From the NCBI GenBank assembly GCA_020024475.1, contig JAHHTS010000055.1:1-13936 (forward strand): a DNA stretch of 13,936 nucleotides. Reading direction: 5' to 3'. The notes under the pieces were generated by a model. The model was not told the DNA's origin and made no database searches. It saw only the letters and a list, made by a program, of their open reading frames with translations. This document shows positions 1-6,839 of the stretch, one piece after another; positions within the stretch are counted from its first letter, which is position 1; each line of letters starts with the position of its first letter. Position numbers and translations under genes: made by a program. The stretch comes from Oscillospiraceae bacterium (GTDB taxonomy: Bacteria; Bacillota; Clostridia; Oscillospirales; Ruminococcaceae).

Positions 1-2
1 AA

Positions 3-113
3 GCAATTGAAAAGTATATCCAGAATCAGTTGCAAGAAGATATCGCCAATGACCATATTACCATGAAAGAGTATATCTACCCGTTTACGGGTAGCAAGAA
101 TTCTAAGGCATAA
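3..113 (+). CDS. C-terminal end of an unrecognised mobile-element protein
   Basis: An open frame enters from the left edge and stops at TAA 111-113, leaving 36 residues that end in KEYIYPFTGSKNSKA. The stretch is hydrophilic, with mixed acidic and basic residues and no membrane segment. I do not recognise the family. The base composition matches the relaxase remnant downstream, and the ORF lies just upstream of a hairpin block that looks like a transfer origin, so a small accessory protein of a mobilizable element is likely. That is inference from position only. The start lies outside the window, so the length and any N-terminal domain are unknown. Confidence 0.5.
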   Translation, partial: AIEKYIQNQLQEDIANDHITMKEYIYPFTGSKNSKA

Positions 114-156
114 AAACAGGACGCTTTAGCGGCGGCCGGTCGGTAAACTTCTTCAA

Positions 157-227
157 TGCCTCTTGAGAGGCAACTAGTAATATGCCCTTCTAGGGCTTGT
201 GCAAACCACTAGTTTCACTAGTGGTTT
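157..227. other. Tandem hairpin block, candidate oriT
   Basis: Three inverted repeats follow one another. They are TGCCTCT/AGAGGCA at 157-172, GCCC/GGGC around TTCTA at 184-196, and a perfect 11-bp stem AAACCACTAGT/ACTAGTGGTTT with a 3-nt loop at 203-227. The hexamer ACTAGT also occurs alone at 173-178. The block sits directly before a MobA/MobL-type relaxase remnant, where such elements usually carry oriT. The text TAATATGCCCTT at 178-189 loosely resembles the nic core of MOBQ relaxases (TAAGTGCGCCCT). The last hairpin is followed by a short T run and could instead be a terminator. The oriT role is inference. Confidence 0.4.
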
Positions 228-253
228 TGATACAGTATCAGATAGCAAAAGAT

Positions 254-671
254 AAGGAACGATTATCGGAGATTCAAGAGCAAATACAGAACGAACAGAT
301 AAAGTACAAGCCTGCACACAATGTCTAAAGATGATTATTCAAAGCTGGCTGCCCTTGCCAAAGAGGGAGTTACAAGATGAGGGAAAATCAGAAAGTTGCA
401 GGATAATGTTCAATACTATCGAGAGCGATATTATGACAGTGCGCCTGCTTTGGAAACAATGAAAAACAGATACAACGAACTGAAAGAAAAGTGCAGACCA
501 TTTCTTCAAGCGTTGGAGCATTTCCACGAAGTTGCTAAACTTTTTATAGAAAAAGTGAAGCAGCTTTTTTCTTTTAATGAAGCATAAAAACAAGTCGAAA
601 AATAAGCAAAGGAAAAAGCAAGACAAGAGCGTATTAAGGTTCGTAAAAATAAGCGTGGTATGGAAAGATAA
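254..671 (+). pseudogene. MobA/MobL-family relaxase, C-terminal remnant
   Basis: Relaxases of this family nick oriT and pilot the strand during mobilization. Here only the coiled C-terminal tail remains. Readable segments are KERLSEIQEQIQNEQIKYKP (from 254), KLAALAKEGVTR (about 333-377), a run from LQDNVQYYRERYYDSAP to VEKVKQLFSFNEA (about 393-584), and KEKARQERIKVRKNKRGMER ending at TAA 669-671. They lie in shifted frames. Two in-frame TAA codons, at 585-587 and 603-605, interrupt the last part. The N-terminal catalytic domain with its HUH histidines is absent: the oriT-like block runs almost directly into the tail, which implies an internal deletion near 230-254. The family call rests on remembered C-terminal sequences of clostridial MobA/MobL proteins. 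Confidence 0.6.
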
Positions 672-757
672 AGTTTTTAATAACGATGAAGGCAGTCAGA
701 TAAAAACTGATTGTCCTTGTCACACGGGGATATAAAATACAGGCGAAATATGGTAGA

Positions 758-1225
758 ATGAGATTAACAAATTTGAAGTTGTGGAGCGTGAAAATATTGA
801 AAGATTTTTTTGAAAAATATAAAGAAAAGATAATAACACTTTTAGTATGTGGAGTTTTGCTTATTATCGTATTATCTATTTTAGCTTTAATAAGTGGTGC
901 AATAATGAAAGTGTTTGGGTTTGAATAGCGTTCTATTGGAAGTATTATTTTGTTTTTTATTATCGCAACAATTATCTCTTATCCATTAGGATTGATTGCA
1001 GGTGCATTTCCAAAGGCTTTATTATCTTTAGGCAAAGTATCAATGCCTACAGCAATAACACTCTATTTAATCTTAGACACATTCGCAACTTTTTGGGGAT
1101 TGAGAGTTACAGATTATTGTATGCCAACTATTTCAGCAGAAAATATATCTATTTTTGTTGTATCCTTAATATTTGCATTATTAGGGGTTAGTGATATCAA
1201 AAAAATCCCGCATGATGAGGAATAA
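758..1225 (+). pseudogene. YrvL-like membrane protein interrupted by TAG
   Basis: One reading frame spans the region but is split by TAG at 926-928. The first part holds a charged start (KILKDFFEKYKEK) and a membrane segment (LLVCGVLLIIVLSILALI). The second resumes as RSIGSIILFFIIATIISYPL and runs to KKIPHDEE, with about three more hydrophobic segments. Arrangement and text (PKALLSLGKVSMPTA, LILDTFATF) resemble YrvL-type regulatory membrane proteins of Bacilli, by memory. Starts are possible at ATG 758 or GTG 788, and neither has a clear ribosome site. TTG 950 could start the downstream half, but the match before it argues that the TAG broke one gene. The terminator at 1290-1326 fits its 3' end. 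Confidence 0.5.
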
Positions 1226-1289
1226 CAAATTCCATTTTGTAGCACTTATTAACAACTGAATAATAGTTACTTTTACAGTAGCATAACTG

Positions 1290-1326
1290 AGCAGGAAAGC
1301 CATAAACGGACTTCCTGCTTTTCTTA
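1290..1326 (+). terminator. Rho-independent terminator
   Basis: An 8-bp stem AGCAGGAA (1290-1297) pairs with TTCCTGCT (1312-1319), followed by TTTTCTT. It lies 65 bases after the YrvL-like gene. The 110 bases between it and the next ribosome site hold no gene I can support. Confidence 0.75.
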
Positions 1327-1472
1327 TACCTAAAAAATAAAAGGAAATCCCTTTTTATCCACTTCGATTATACTTGCAACTTTATGACTTCTTGATATGT
1401 TGAAATGGTGATTGTTGGGTGTTCTAAATTGAATGACTAGCAATCAAATTTTATAAAGGAGGAGCAGACTAT

Positions 1473-1661
1473 ATGACAAAAAATGATTTTTCTTATGCAA
1501 CACGAATAGGTAATACAACTTTTATCGTGAATGTAAAACAATCAGAAAGTGCAAAAAATCCTTTAAACACAGTGTTTTAAGAGATATGCAGGCATGAAGT
1601 GTTAGGCGATTTTTCGGTGGACAACTCATCGAATTTAGAAAAGTTACCGAAATCATCTTGA
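1473..1661 (+). pseudogene. TnpW-like transposon-encoded protein with internal TAA
   Basis: A strong ribosome site AAGGAGGAG (1456-1464) precedes ATG 1473. The frame reads MTKNDFSYATRIGNTTFIVN, then VKQSESAKNPLNTVF, and hits TAA at 1578-1580. It continues in the same frame as EICRHEVLGDFSVDNSSNLE to TGA 1659-1661, giving 62 codons in all. The IGNTTFIV-KQSE core is typical of TnpW, a small protein of Tn4451/Tn1549-type elements whose role is not known to me. AAA (Lys) to TAA is the likely lesion. The next remnant follows without a gap, so the original neighbours were probably deleted. Confidence 0.65.
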
Positions 1662-2420
1662 CAAATTCAATCCAGAAGGAACTGGATATAGGGTTAAGAT
1701 AAGGTTTTCTAAGCTCTATAATTTACCTGAATTAATGAGTTTATTTAAATAAGTTACTGATATTCAAACAGCAGATATGTTAAATTTACCTGTTCCAGAA
1801 GCACATTATGAGGTCATTAAGACAATGCCTAGTGATGAGCAAAATAAATCTTAAAGAGTTTATCATAAAGAGCAGACAAAGTTCGAAATAGACAAGTAGA
1901 ACCAGAAGAAGATAACATGCTTAAGATTACGAATGATGGAAAGAAACTGGCTTTAGATCAGCGTTTAATCAATTCATTATTACCTGATGATGAAAATTTA
2001 AAAGTTAATGTTTGCGTTAAAAATATCTTTGCAATATGGGATAAGACAAAAGAGGATAAATCAACACGGTTATTATTCTCAGATATGTCTACTCCAAAAG
2101 GCGATGGAAGTTTCAATATTTATGATGATATTCGAGATAAACTAGTTGATTTAGGAATACCAAAAGAAAAAATAGCCTTTATTCATGAAGCAAATACAGA
2201 TAAGCAAAAGGATGAACTCTTTTCAAAAGTAAGAAAAGGTGAAATTCGTATATTGATGGGCTCTACACAAAAATGGGTGCAGGTACAAATGTTAAAAATA
2301 AACTCATTGCCGTGCATGATTTAGATGTACCATGGCGTCCGGCTGATATTGAACAGTTTGGAGTGGTAAGACAAAATGCATTGAAAATAGGACTATCTCA
2401 AAAAATACTAACGCAAACAC
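1662..2420 (+). pseudogene. Fragment of the large SNF2-type helicase/N6-methylase of conjugative elements
   Basis: Three stretches read as the C-terminal helicase part of the very large DNA helicase/methylase carried by clostridial conjugative elements. They are NPEGTGYRVKIRFSKLYNLP through VPEAHYEV, then RADKVRNRQVEPEEDNML into LKITNDGKKLALDQRLINSL, then FNIYDDIRDKLVDLGIPKEK through ILMGSTQKW. A frameshift near 2274 leads to the frame reading LIAVHDLDVPWRPADIEQ. Lesions are TAA 1750-1752 (expected FKEVAD), a frameshift near 1845, a TAA where LSERAD is expected, and the loss of GAGTN after STQK. The open part from 1917 is only a segment. The N-terminal methylase and the end of the protein are missing. 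Confidence 0.7.
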
Positions 2421-2439
2421 AAGTATTAAATTATTGTAG

Positions 2440-2468
2440 GTGACTTTTACAATAATTTATGTTATAAT
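2440..2468 (+). promoter_or_regulatory. Promoter of the restriction-modification operon
   Basis: GTGACT (2440-2445) and a perfect TATAAT (2463-2468) are 17 bases apart. The ribosome site AAGGAG (2491-2496) and ATG 2505 follow. There is no obvious controller-box palindrome. Whether the XRE protein acts here cannot be read from the sequence. Confidence 0.6.
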
Positions 2469-2504
2469 TTAAAACAATGTTTAATAAGACAAGGAGATAA
2501 TAAA

Positions 2505-2711
2505 ATGGCTATCAGTTATAAACCTTTATGGCATTTGTTAGTTGAAAAAGAAATGAATAAAGAAGATTTGAAAAAGGTTGCAAATATAACAAGCAATATA
2601 GTGTCAAGAATGAGCAAAAATGCTTATGTAAACCTCGACTCAATAGAAAAAATCTGCTTAGCGATGGATTGTAAAATTGAAGATGTGGTTGAGATTACTA
2701 AGGAGGTCTAA
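2505..2711 (+). CDS. Small XRE/Cro-family regulator of the R-M operon
   Basis: A 68-residue protein made only of a Cro/CI-type helix-turn-helix: KPLWHLLVEKEMNKEDLKKV, then the ITSNIVSRMSKNAYV recognition region, then LDSIEKICLAMDCKIEDVVE. This is the size and shape of the short XRE proteins placed ahead of adenine methyltransferases in Firmicutes. It has AAGGAG eight bases before ATG and its stop codon abuts the methyltransferase start at 2712, so the two are translationally linked. By analogy with controller proteins it may set the timing of methyltransferase and nuclease expression. No mutation is visible. Confidence 0.85.
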   Translation: MAISYKPLWHLLVEKEMNKEDLKKVANITSNIVSRMSKNAYVNLDSIEKICLAMDCKIEDVVEITKEV

Positions 2712-3833
2712 ATGAAACCATTTATAAAATGGCCCGGTGGAAAGACCGATGAGCTTAAAATAATATTAGAAAATATACCCAAAAAAATAAATAATTATTA
2801 TGAGCCATTTGTAGGAGGAGGAGCGGTCTACTTTGGACTGGAATATTATAAGAAATATTATATTAACGATAAATCAGAAGAGTTAATGGAGCTATATCTA
2901 TGTATTAAAGAAAATAATGAAACTTTCTTTTATGCCATCAAAGAAATAGATAAGTGCTGGAAAATACTTGAAAATATAACTGAAAAATATATAGATGAAC
3001 TAACTTGTCTATACAACAAATACAAAAGTGATGATATATCAGATAAAGAACTTTCGAGTTATATAGAAAATTTCATATTAACAAAATCTGAAGAATTTAA
3101 CGGAATACTAAATGAACAATTTATAGTTGATGGAAAAAGAATTCTAAAAGAACTTGATAGTAGTGTATCTAGAAAACTAAAAAGAATGAAAGTAATTGAA
3201 AAGGAAAGAGGAACTCTACCAAGTGATGATGTAAAAGAAAACATAGAAACTGCTTTTAAAAGTGGACTATATACTCATTTTAGATTTTTATATAATAACT
3301 CAGAAAAACTAAAGATTGATAAAAATTTTAGAAGTGCTATATTTTATTTTATAAGAGAATATTGTTATTCATCTATGTTTAGATATAATCAAAATGGAGG
3401 ATTTAATGTTCCCTATGGAGGAATTAGCTACAACAGAAAGTCTTTAGAGAAAAAAATAGAATATATGGAGAGTGCTGAAATGTTAAAAATGCTAAACAAC
3501 ACTCAAATTTTTTCTCTTGATTTTGAAGATTTCTTTAATGAAAATCCTGTAAAGAAAGATGATTTTATCTTTCTAGATCCACCATATGACACAACTTTTT
3601 CAACATACGCAAATAATGTTTTTGACAATACAGACCATAAAAGGTTATCAGAATTTTGTAAGCAAACTAAAGCAAATTTTATGTTGATAATTAAAAATAC
3701 TGATTTTATTTATGAACTCTACAAGGATTTTAACATTAAAAGTTTTGACAAAAAGTATCTTGTTAGTTTCCAAAATAGAAATGAAAAAGAAGCGAAGCAT
3801 TTGCTTATAACAAATTACAAATTAGAGGAATAA
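2712..3833 (+). CDS. D12-class N6-adenine DNA methyltransferase
   Basis: Transfers a methyl group from S-adenosylmethionine to adenine in a specific duplex site, protecting host DNA from the linked nuclease. Motifs stand in D12 (Dam-like, alpha) order: FIKWPGGKTDEL at residues 4-15, the SAM-binding FVGGGAVYFG at 33-42, NDKS at 52-55, GGFNVPYGG at 229-237 and catalytic DPPY at 289-292. It has 373 residues, about 90 more than E. coli Dam or M.DpnIIA. The extra length is a lysine-rich, mostly helical stretch between about residues 70 and 205, probably in or near target recognition. The recognition site cannot be deduced. A ribosome site (GGAGG, 2702-2706) overlaps the end of the regulator gene. 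Confidence 0.9.
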   Translation: MKPFIKWPGGKTDELKIILENIPKKINNYYEPFVGGGAVYFGLEYYKKYYINDKSEELMELYLCIKENNETFFYAIKEIDKCWKILENITEKYIDELTCLYNKYKSDDISDKELSSYIENFILTKSEEFNGILNEQFIVDGKRILKELDSSVSRKLKRMKVIEKERGTLPSDDVKENIETAFKSGLYTHFRFLYNNSEKLKIDKNFRSAIFYFIREYCYSSMFRYNQNGGFNVPYGGISYNRKSLEKKIEYMESAEMLKMLNNTQIFSLDFEDFFNENPVKKDDFIFLDPPYDTTFSTYANNVFDNTDHKRLSEFCKQTKANFMLIIKNTDFIYELYKDFNIKSFDKKYLVSFQNRNEKEAKHLLITNYKLEE

Positions 3834-3836
3834 ATT

Positions 3837-4610
3837 ATGCATTCAGAAGCCGAAATAAGAAGAGCGATAAAGCCACTACTAGATAGATATGGACAATTAA
3901 CTACATCAGAAGTTAAGCAAAAAATAGATGAGGTGCTAGTTTTTGATGATGAAGATAAAGTAATGTCGCAAACACGAAATGAAATATTAATAATTCAGAG
4001 AATAGGCAATATTGTTGCACATCAAACAGAGCAAATTAGGGAGTATGAAGAGGGGTTTATTGTTGATAAAAACTATAGACCTGCAGTGTTTACTGCTGTA
4101 ACAGGAATTGCGAACAAAAACTTATCGCCTATTTCTGAAGCTGAAATTAAAGAAAGAAAAAAGAGAACGACTAATTTTACGGGTAGAGATGTTGACTGGG
4201 CAAAGAAATATGAGGATAATCAAGAAATAGGAAATATGGGAGAAGAATTTGTTTATCAATATGAGAGGGATAAAGTTGCAAGTTTTAGCAAAAGTGATGT
4301 TGATAGGGTACAACATTTAAGTAAGTTGCAAGGTGATGGTTTAGGTTATGATATTAGTTCTATAGATGAAAATGGTAATATTTTAAGAATAGAGGTAAAA
4401 ACAACATCAGCTTCAGCAGACAGTGTATTTTATATGAGTAGAAATGAAAAAAACTTCTTTGAACAATACAAAAATGATGGTGCAGTAATATATAGAGTTT
4501 ATAACTTTGATAAAAATACTAGAAGAGGAGAAATAAAAATAATAACTGCAACAGAGCTATTAAATGATTATAATTTTGATCCTGTAACTTTTTCAGTAAC
4601 AAAAAAATAA
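3837..4610 (+). CDS. Putative restriction endonuclease with C-terminal DUF3883
   Basis: A 257-residue protein starting three bases after the methyltransferase stop, with AGAGGA (3824-3829) as ribosome site. Residues 1-85 look like a winged-helix, Mrr-N-like DNA-binding region (AEIRRAIKPLLDRYGQLTTS). Residues 130-225 match the DUF3883 fold, a PD-(D/E)XK-type nuclease domain: GEEFVY at 135-140, GYDI at 170-173 and IEVKTT at 185-190, giving a D172/E186-x-K188 catalytic set. The order regulator, methyltransferase, nuclease is that of a type II system, so cleavage of unmethylated sites is expected. That activity is inferred, not shown. No lesion is seen. The terminator at 4631 ends the operon. Confidence 0.75.
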   Translation: MHSEAEIRRAIKPLLDRYGQLTTSEVKQKIDEVLVFDDEDKVMSQTRNEILIIQRIGNIVAHQTEQIREYEEGFIVDKNYRPAVFTAVTGIANKNLSPISEAEIKERKKRTTNFTGRDVDWAKKYEDNQEIGNMGEEFVYQYERDKVASFSKSDVDRVQHLSKLQGDGLGYDISSIDENGNILRIEVKTTSASADSVFYMSRNEKNFFEQYKNDGAVIYRVYNFDKNTRRGEIKIITATELLNDYNFDPVTFSVTKK

Positions 4611-4630
4611 GATATAAATTGAAATATTTT

Positions 4631-4662
4631 GCGACCAAGAGTAAATCTTAGTCGCTTTTTTA
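4631..4662 (+). terminator. Terminator of the restriction-modification operon
   Basis: GCGACCAAGA (4631-4640) pairs with TCTTAGTCGC (4646-4655) with one mismatch around a short loop, followed by a run of six T residues. Confidence 0.85.
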
Positions 4663-4692
4663 TTTGATAAAAATTTGAAAGGAGAACCACGA

Positions 4693-4806
4693 ATGAAAAA
4701 AGAAAGTTATGAGAATCAGCTACAATAATTAAGAAATATAGAAAAGATTTTAATTAAGCAAGATAAGATAAAAGAGCAGAAAAAAATAAATCATAGGTTA
4801 ATGAAG
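4693..4806 (+). pseudogene. Small broken ORF disrupted by TAA and an IS3 end
   Basis: AAAGGAGA (4678-4685) precedes ATG 4693. The frame reads MKKESYENQLQ, hits TAA at 4726-4728, and continues as LRNIEKILIKQDKIKEQKKI, then NHRLMK, before meeting an insertion-sequence end at about 4807. The lysine-rich helical stretch ending in NHRLMK recalls small DUF3847-like proteins that precede relaxase genes in clostridial elements, but the match is too short to rely on. One substitution and the IS insertion account for the loss. Confidence 0.4.
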
Positions 4807-4846
4807 TTACCCCAAAAAGTTAGACAATATTTTAATTAAAAACTGT

Positions 4847-5523
4847 TCAAGCTACCGAAAGGGCTTGTTGTCTGTGCAAAGTAGTCGGCAGACCCTTTAA
4901 CTTTGCCTTGATTGGTTTGTTGTAATAATCCGGATACTCGATCGGCTCTGCTTTGAAATGTTCCAAGGACTCAAATTCTTTCAGGTAGAGCAGCTCACTT
5001 TTCAGTAGACCGAAAAAATTCTCAAACACAGCATTGTCCAGACAGTTTCCCTTGTGGCTCATGCTCTGCCGAATTCCCTTGTCTTTGAGCATTTGTTGAT
5101 ATTGTTTGTGCTGGTACTGCCATCCTTGATCCGAGTGTAGGATCAGGTCTGAACCATCTGGAATGGTCTCAAATGCCTTGTTCAGCATAGAGGTTACCAT
5201 ATTCAGGACAGGCCGTTCAGAGATGGTATAGCTCACCAAATCGCTGCTGCACAAATTAAGATTCGGTGAAAGATATAGTTTCTTTCCAAACAGACTGAAT
5301 TCCGTTACATCCGTGACACACTTTTGGTTTGACTTATCAGAATGAAAATTACGCTGCAAGAGATTCGGAGCAATCTTGCCAACTTCCCCTTTATAAGAAC
5401 GATATTTCTTCATACGAACATGGCATATCAAGCCCAGCTGCTTCATTAAACGCTGGACTGTCTTATGGTTCAGGTGAATCTTGCGGTTGCGCAGTTCTTC
5501 TGTAATATGGAGATAGAGCCGTA
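4847..5523 (-). pseudogene. IS3-family transposase orfB (DDE integrase), 5' part deleted
   Basis: On the minus strand the frame reads HITEELRNRKIHLNHKTVQR, then LMKQLGLICHV, and on to LHRQQALSVA with its stop at 4847-4849. From the methionine at 5446 there are 199 residues. The rve-type catalytic core is present: VTDVTEF (first Asp), LILHSDQGWQYQ (second Asp) and VFENFFGLLKSE (Glu). Changes from the family as I recall it are LYLSPNLNLC for the usual IxDLY, and YYNKPIKAKL where YYNNQRIKAKL is expected, which loses residues. About 80-100 residues that should precede ITEEL are missing, which puts the protein out of register with orfA. It should be inactive. Confidence 0.8.
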
Positions 5524-5779
5524 ACTACCTTTGCACGAAGCCTCTGATTTTCTGCAATCATATCTTCTTCTACCTCTTTGGAAAGCTTGCGGGGACGGCC
5601 TGTGCTCACGCTGCCACGCCGCTCAACAGCTAGTCCTTCCGGACCTTCTTCCAAGTAAATGTGCTCCCAGTGTTTAATGATTCCGTGGTCATTGATGACA
5701 AATCTGCGCATTGTATCACGAACACTCAAATGCTCTGACCACATTGTTTCCACTACAATCTGTAGTGATAAACTAAATT
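5523..5779 (-). pseudogene. IS3-family transposase orfA (HTH), truncated at both ends
   Basis: The minus-strand frame reads KFSLSLQIVVETMWSEHLSV, RDTMRRFVINDHGIIKHWE and YLEEGPEGLAVERRG, then a basic GRPRKLSKEVEEDMIAENQR ending in LRAKV. This is the helix-turn-helix plus leucine-rich tail of IS150-type orfA. The first residues are lost where the next IS begins at 5780. The end runs into an unrelated frame at about 5520, where the deletion into orfB occurred. The apparent GTG start at 5753 is not the original start, because the homologous reading continues upstream of it. Confidence 0.75.
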
Positions 5780-5793
5780 TGTAACACCTTGTT
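5778..5793 (+). repeat. Left terminal inverted repeat of the second IS3 element
   Basis: TTTGTAACACCTTGTT matches the reverse complement of 6434-6449 at 15 of 16 positions. Confidence 0.8.
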
Positions 5794-6447
5794 CGAATAA
5801 TATAGTATAATATGATTCAAATTAAGTAGGATATAATTATGTCAGTATGTTACAGTGAAAGACTTCAAAAAAGAAGTAGTAAAAGTCTATATGGTGGGTG
5901 ATAAATCAACTATTTAGATTTATGTTGATTACAATATTGGCAAAAGTACATTGAGCCAATGGGGTAGCCAGTACAGGGAAGAATGCCTTTATACCACAAA
6001 CACAACATCGGAATCAAATGAAGATATGGAAATAAGAAGATTACATCAACTTCTTAATGAAAAAGAAAAAGAAATTGTATTCTTAAAAAAGTAGCGGCAT
6101 TCTTCGCGAAGGAAATCGATTAGTGGTGTATCGATTCATCGATAATAATAAAAATATATTTGGTTTAAGATGGTTATGCCGTCAGTTCGGCATTAGCCCT
6201 AATGGTTACTACAATTAAAAAAATGCAAAGACGAAATACCGTAATCGCATATCAAAGATTTTTAAACTTATAAAATATGTCTATGATATTAGTAATACTA
6301 CAATTCATAGATACATGAATAAAGAATTACATTTATATAATGAAATATTTCAATTAGTACAATTATGTTCGACTTCACTCATACGATAATTATTTAACAC
6401 CTATGTAAGTTCGTTACAGTTAGATATTTATCCAACAAAGTGTTACA
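5780..6447 (+). mobile_element. Degenerate second IS3-family element with paired ends
   Basis: The ends TGTAACACCTTGTT (left) and AACAAAGTGTTACA (right) are inverted repeats with one mismatch and begin and end with TG/CA as in IS3 elements. They enclose 668 bases of a collapsed orfA/orfB transposase. The usual element is 1.2-1.5 kb, so roughly half is deleted. No 3-base target duplication is seen (ATT left, AAG right), so at least one flank has been rearranged. Confidence 0.75.
5839..6440 (+). pseudogene. Collapsed IS3-family transposase (orfA plus orfB)
   Basis: The orfA frame reads TVKDFKKEVVKVYMVGDKST, then TAG 5909-5911, then DYNIGKSTLSQWGSQYREE and EIRRLHQLLNEKEKEIVFLK with its stop at 6092-6094. 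The heptamer AAAAAAG at 6085-6091 is a classic minus-1 frameshift site. Slipping there leads into VAAFFAKEID, the start of orfB, which soon meets a TAG. After another frameshift it reads VYRFIDNNKNIFGLRWLCRQ, then FGISPNGYYN and a TAA. A last piece, TTIHRYMNKELHLYN, comes from the middle of orfB. The DDE catalytic core is gone. The ATG at 5839 is out of frame with the first match, so the start region is also damaged. Confidence 0.7.
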
Positions 6448-6449
6448 AA
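6434..6449 (-). repeat. Right terminal inverted repeat of the second IS3 element
   Basis: AACAAAGTGTTACAAA, inverted copy of 5778-5793 with one mismatch. Confidence 0.8.
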
Positions 6450-6479
6450 GATGCTTGACCTTTACACATAATGTTAATT

Positions 6480-6510
6480 GAAACCAGCTCGGAAATGGGC
6501 TGGTTTCTTT
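6480..6510 (+). terminator. Terminator-like hairpin beside the IS end
   Basis: GAAACCAGC (6480-6488) pairs perfectly with GCTGGTTTC (6499-6507), followed by TTT. A second hairpin CGGCAA/TTGCCG follows at 6513-6526. Its upstream gene is missing, which suggests that DNA was lost between the IS and this point. Confidence 0.65.
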
Positions 6511-6764
6511 ATCGGCAAAATTGCCGGTAAATATTAAAAATGAGGTTTTACTTTGAAAAAATTTGGTGAAAAAGAGAAAAAATATACCTTGTAAAACGGA
6601 TTTTTAATTTATAAGGGCAGTTTGGAATTTTGAAATGAAAAAATCACATAATTATATATAAAAATATAATTCTTAAATCAAACTATTATATATTTTCTTG
6701 TGATATTTCAAAAGCAAAGGATACAAAAACGGCAAAAATAAAAAAGGAATACACGGATAAATAT
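6511..6764. other. Gene-free AT-rich stretch with inverted repeats
   Basis: No supportable gene. It holds the CGGCAA/TTGCCG hairpin (6513-6526) and a gapped repeat TCACA-n5-ATATATAA (6644-6661) facing TTATATAT-n5-TGTGA (6686-6703). The motif CGGCAAAAATA (6730-6740) faces TATTTTGCCG (6769-6778), which overlaps the promoter that follows. The shared CGGCAAAA word suggests a regulatory site, but no binding protein can be named. Confidence 0.4.
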
Positions 6765-6793
6765 TTGATATTTTGCCGATAATGTAGTATACT
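6765..6793 (+). promoter_or_regulatory. Promoter of the HTH-Fic gene
   Basis: TTGATA (6765-6770) and TATACT (6788-6793) are separated by exactly 17 bases. The transcript would start about 35 bases before the ribosome site GAGGAGAG (6829-6836). Confidence 0.7.
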
Positions 6794-6804
6794 ATAACAT
6801 AGTA
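6790..6804. promoter_or_regulatory. Palindrome over the -10 box, candidate operator
   Basis: TACTAT-AAC-ATAGTA is a perfect 6-3-6 inverted repeat covering the end of the -10 box and the expected start of transcription, where a repressor could block initiation. The HTH at the start of the Fic protein is a possible ligand. That is inference. Confidence 0.4.
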
Positions 6805-6839
6805 AAGTGTAAATTTTGATTGATAACAGAGGAGAGCAG

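Larger units (their letters stand above)
4807..5779 (-). mobile_element. Truncated IS3-family (IS150-like) element
   Basis: The element lies on the minus strand, and its 3' end is at the left. The end sequence TTACCCCAAAAAGTTAGACA (from about 4807) is typical of this IS group. A partner end with TAACTTTTTGGGG is not found to the right, because a second IS begins at 5780 and cuts off the 5' end. Both transposase frames are damaged and much of the orfA/orfB junction is deleted. The higher GC content than its flanks indicates recent arrival from another background. Confidence 0.8.

Noticed and set aside
339..626. Minus-strand ORF of 95 residues rich in Phe and Leu
   Set aside because: It is the antisense shadow of the lysine-rich relaxase tail. 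There is no ribosome site, and the sense strand has clear family similarity.
6644..6703. Gapped AT-rich inverted repeat as a MITE
   Set aside because: The arms are short, with five mismatched positions between matching blocks, and there is no target duplication. It could be chance in AT-rich DNA.
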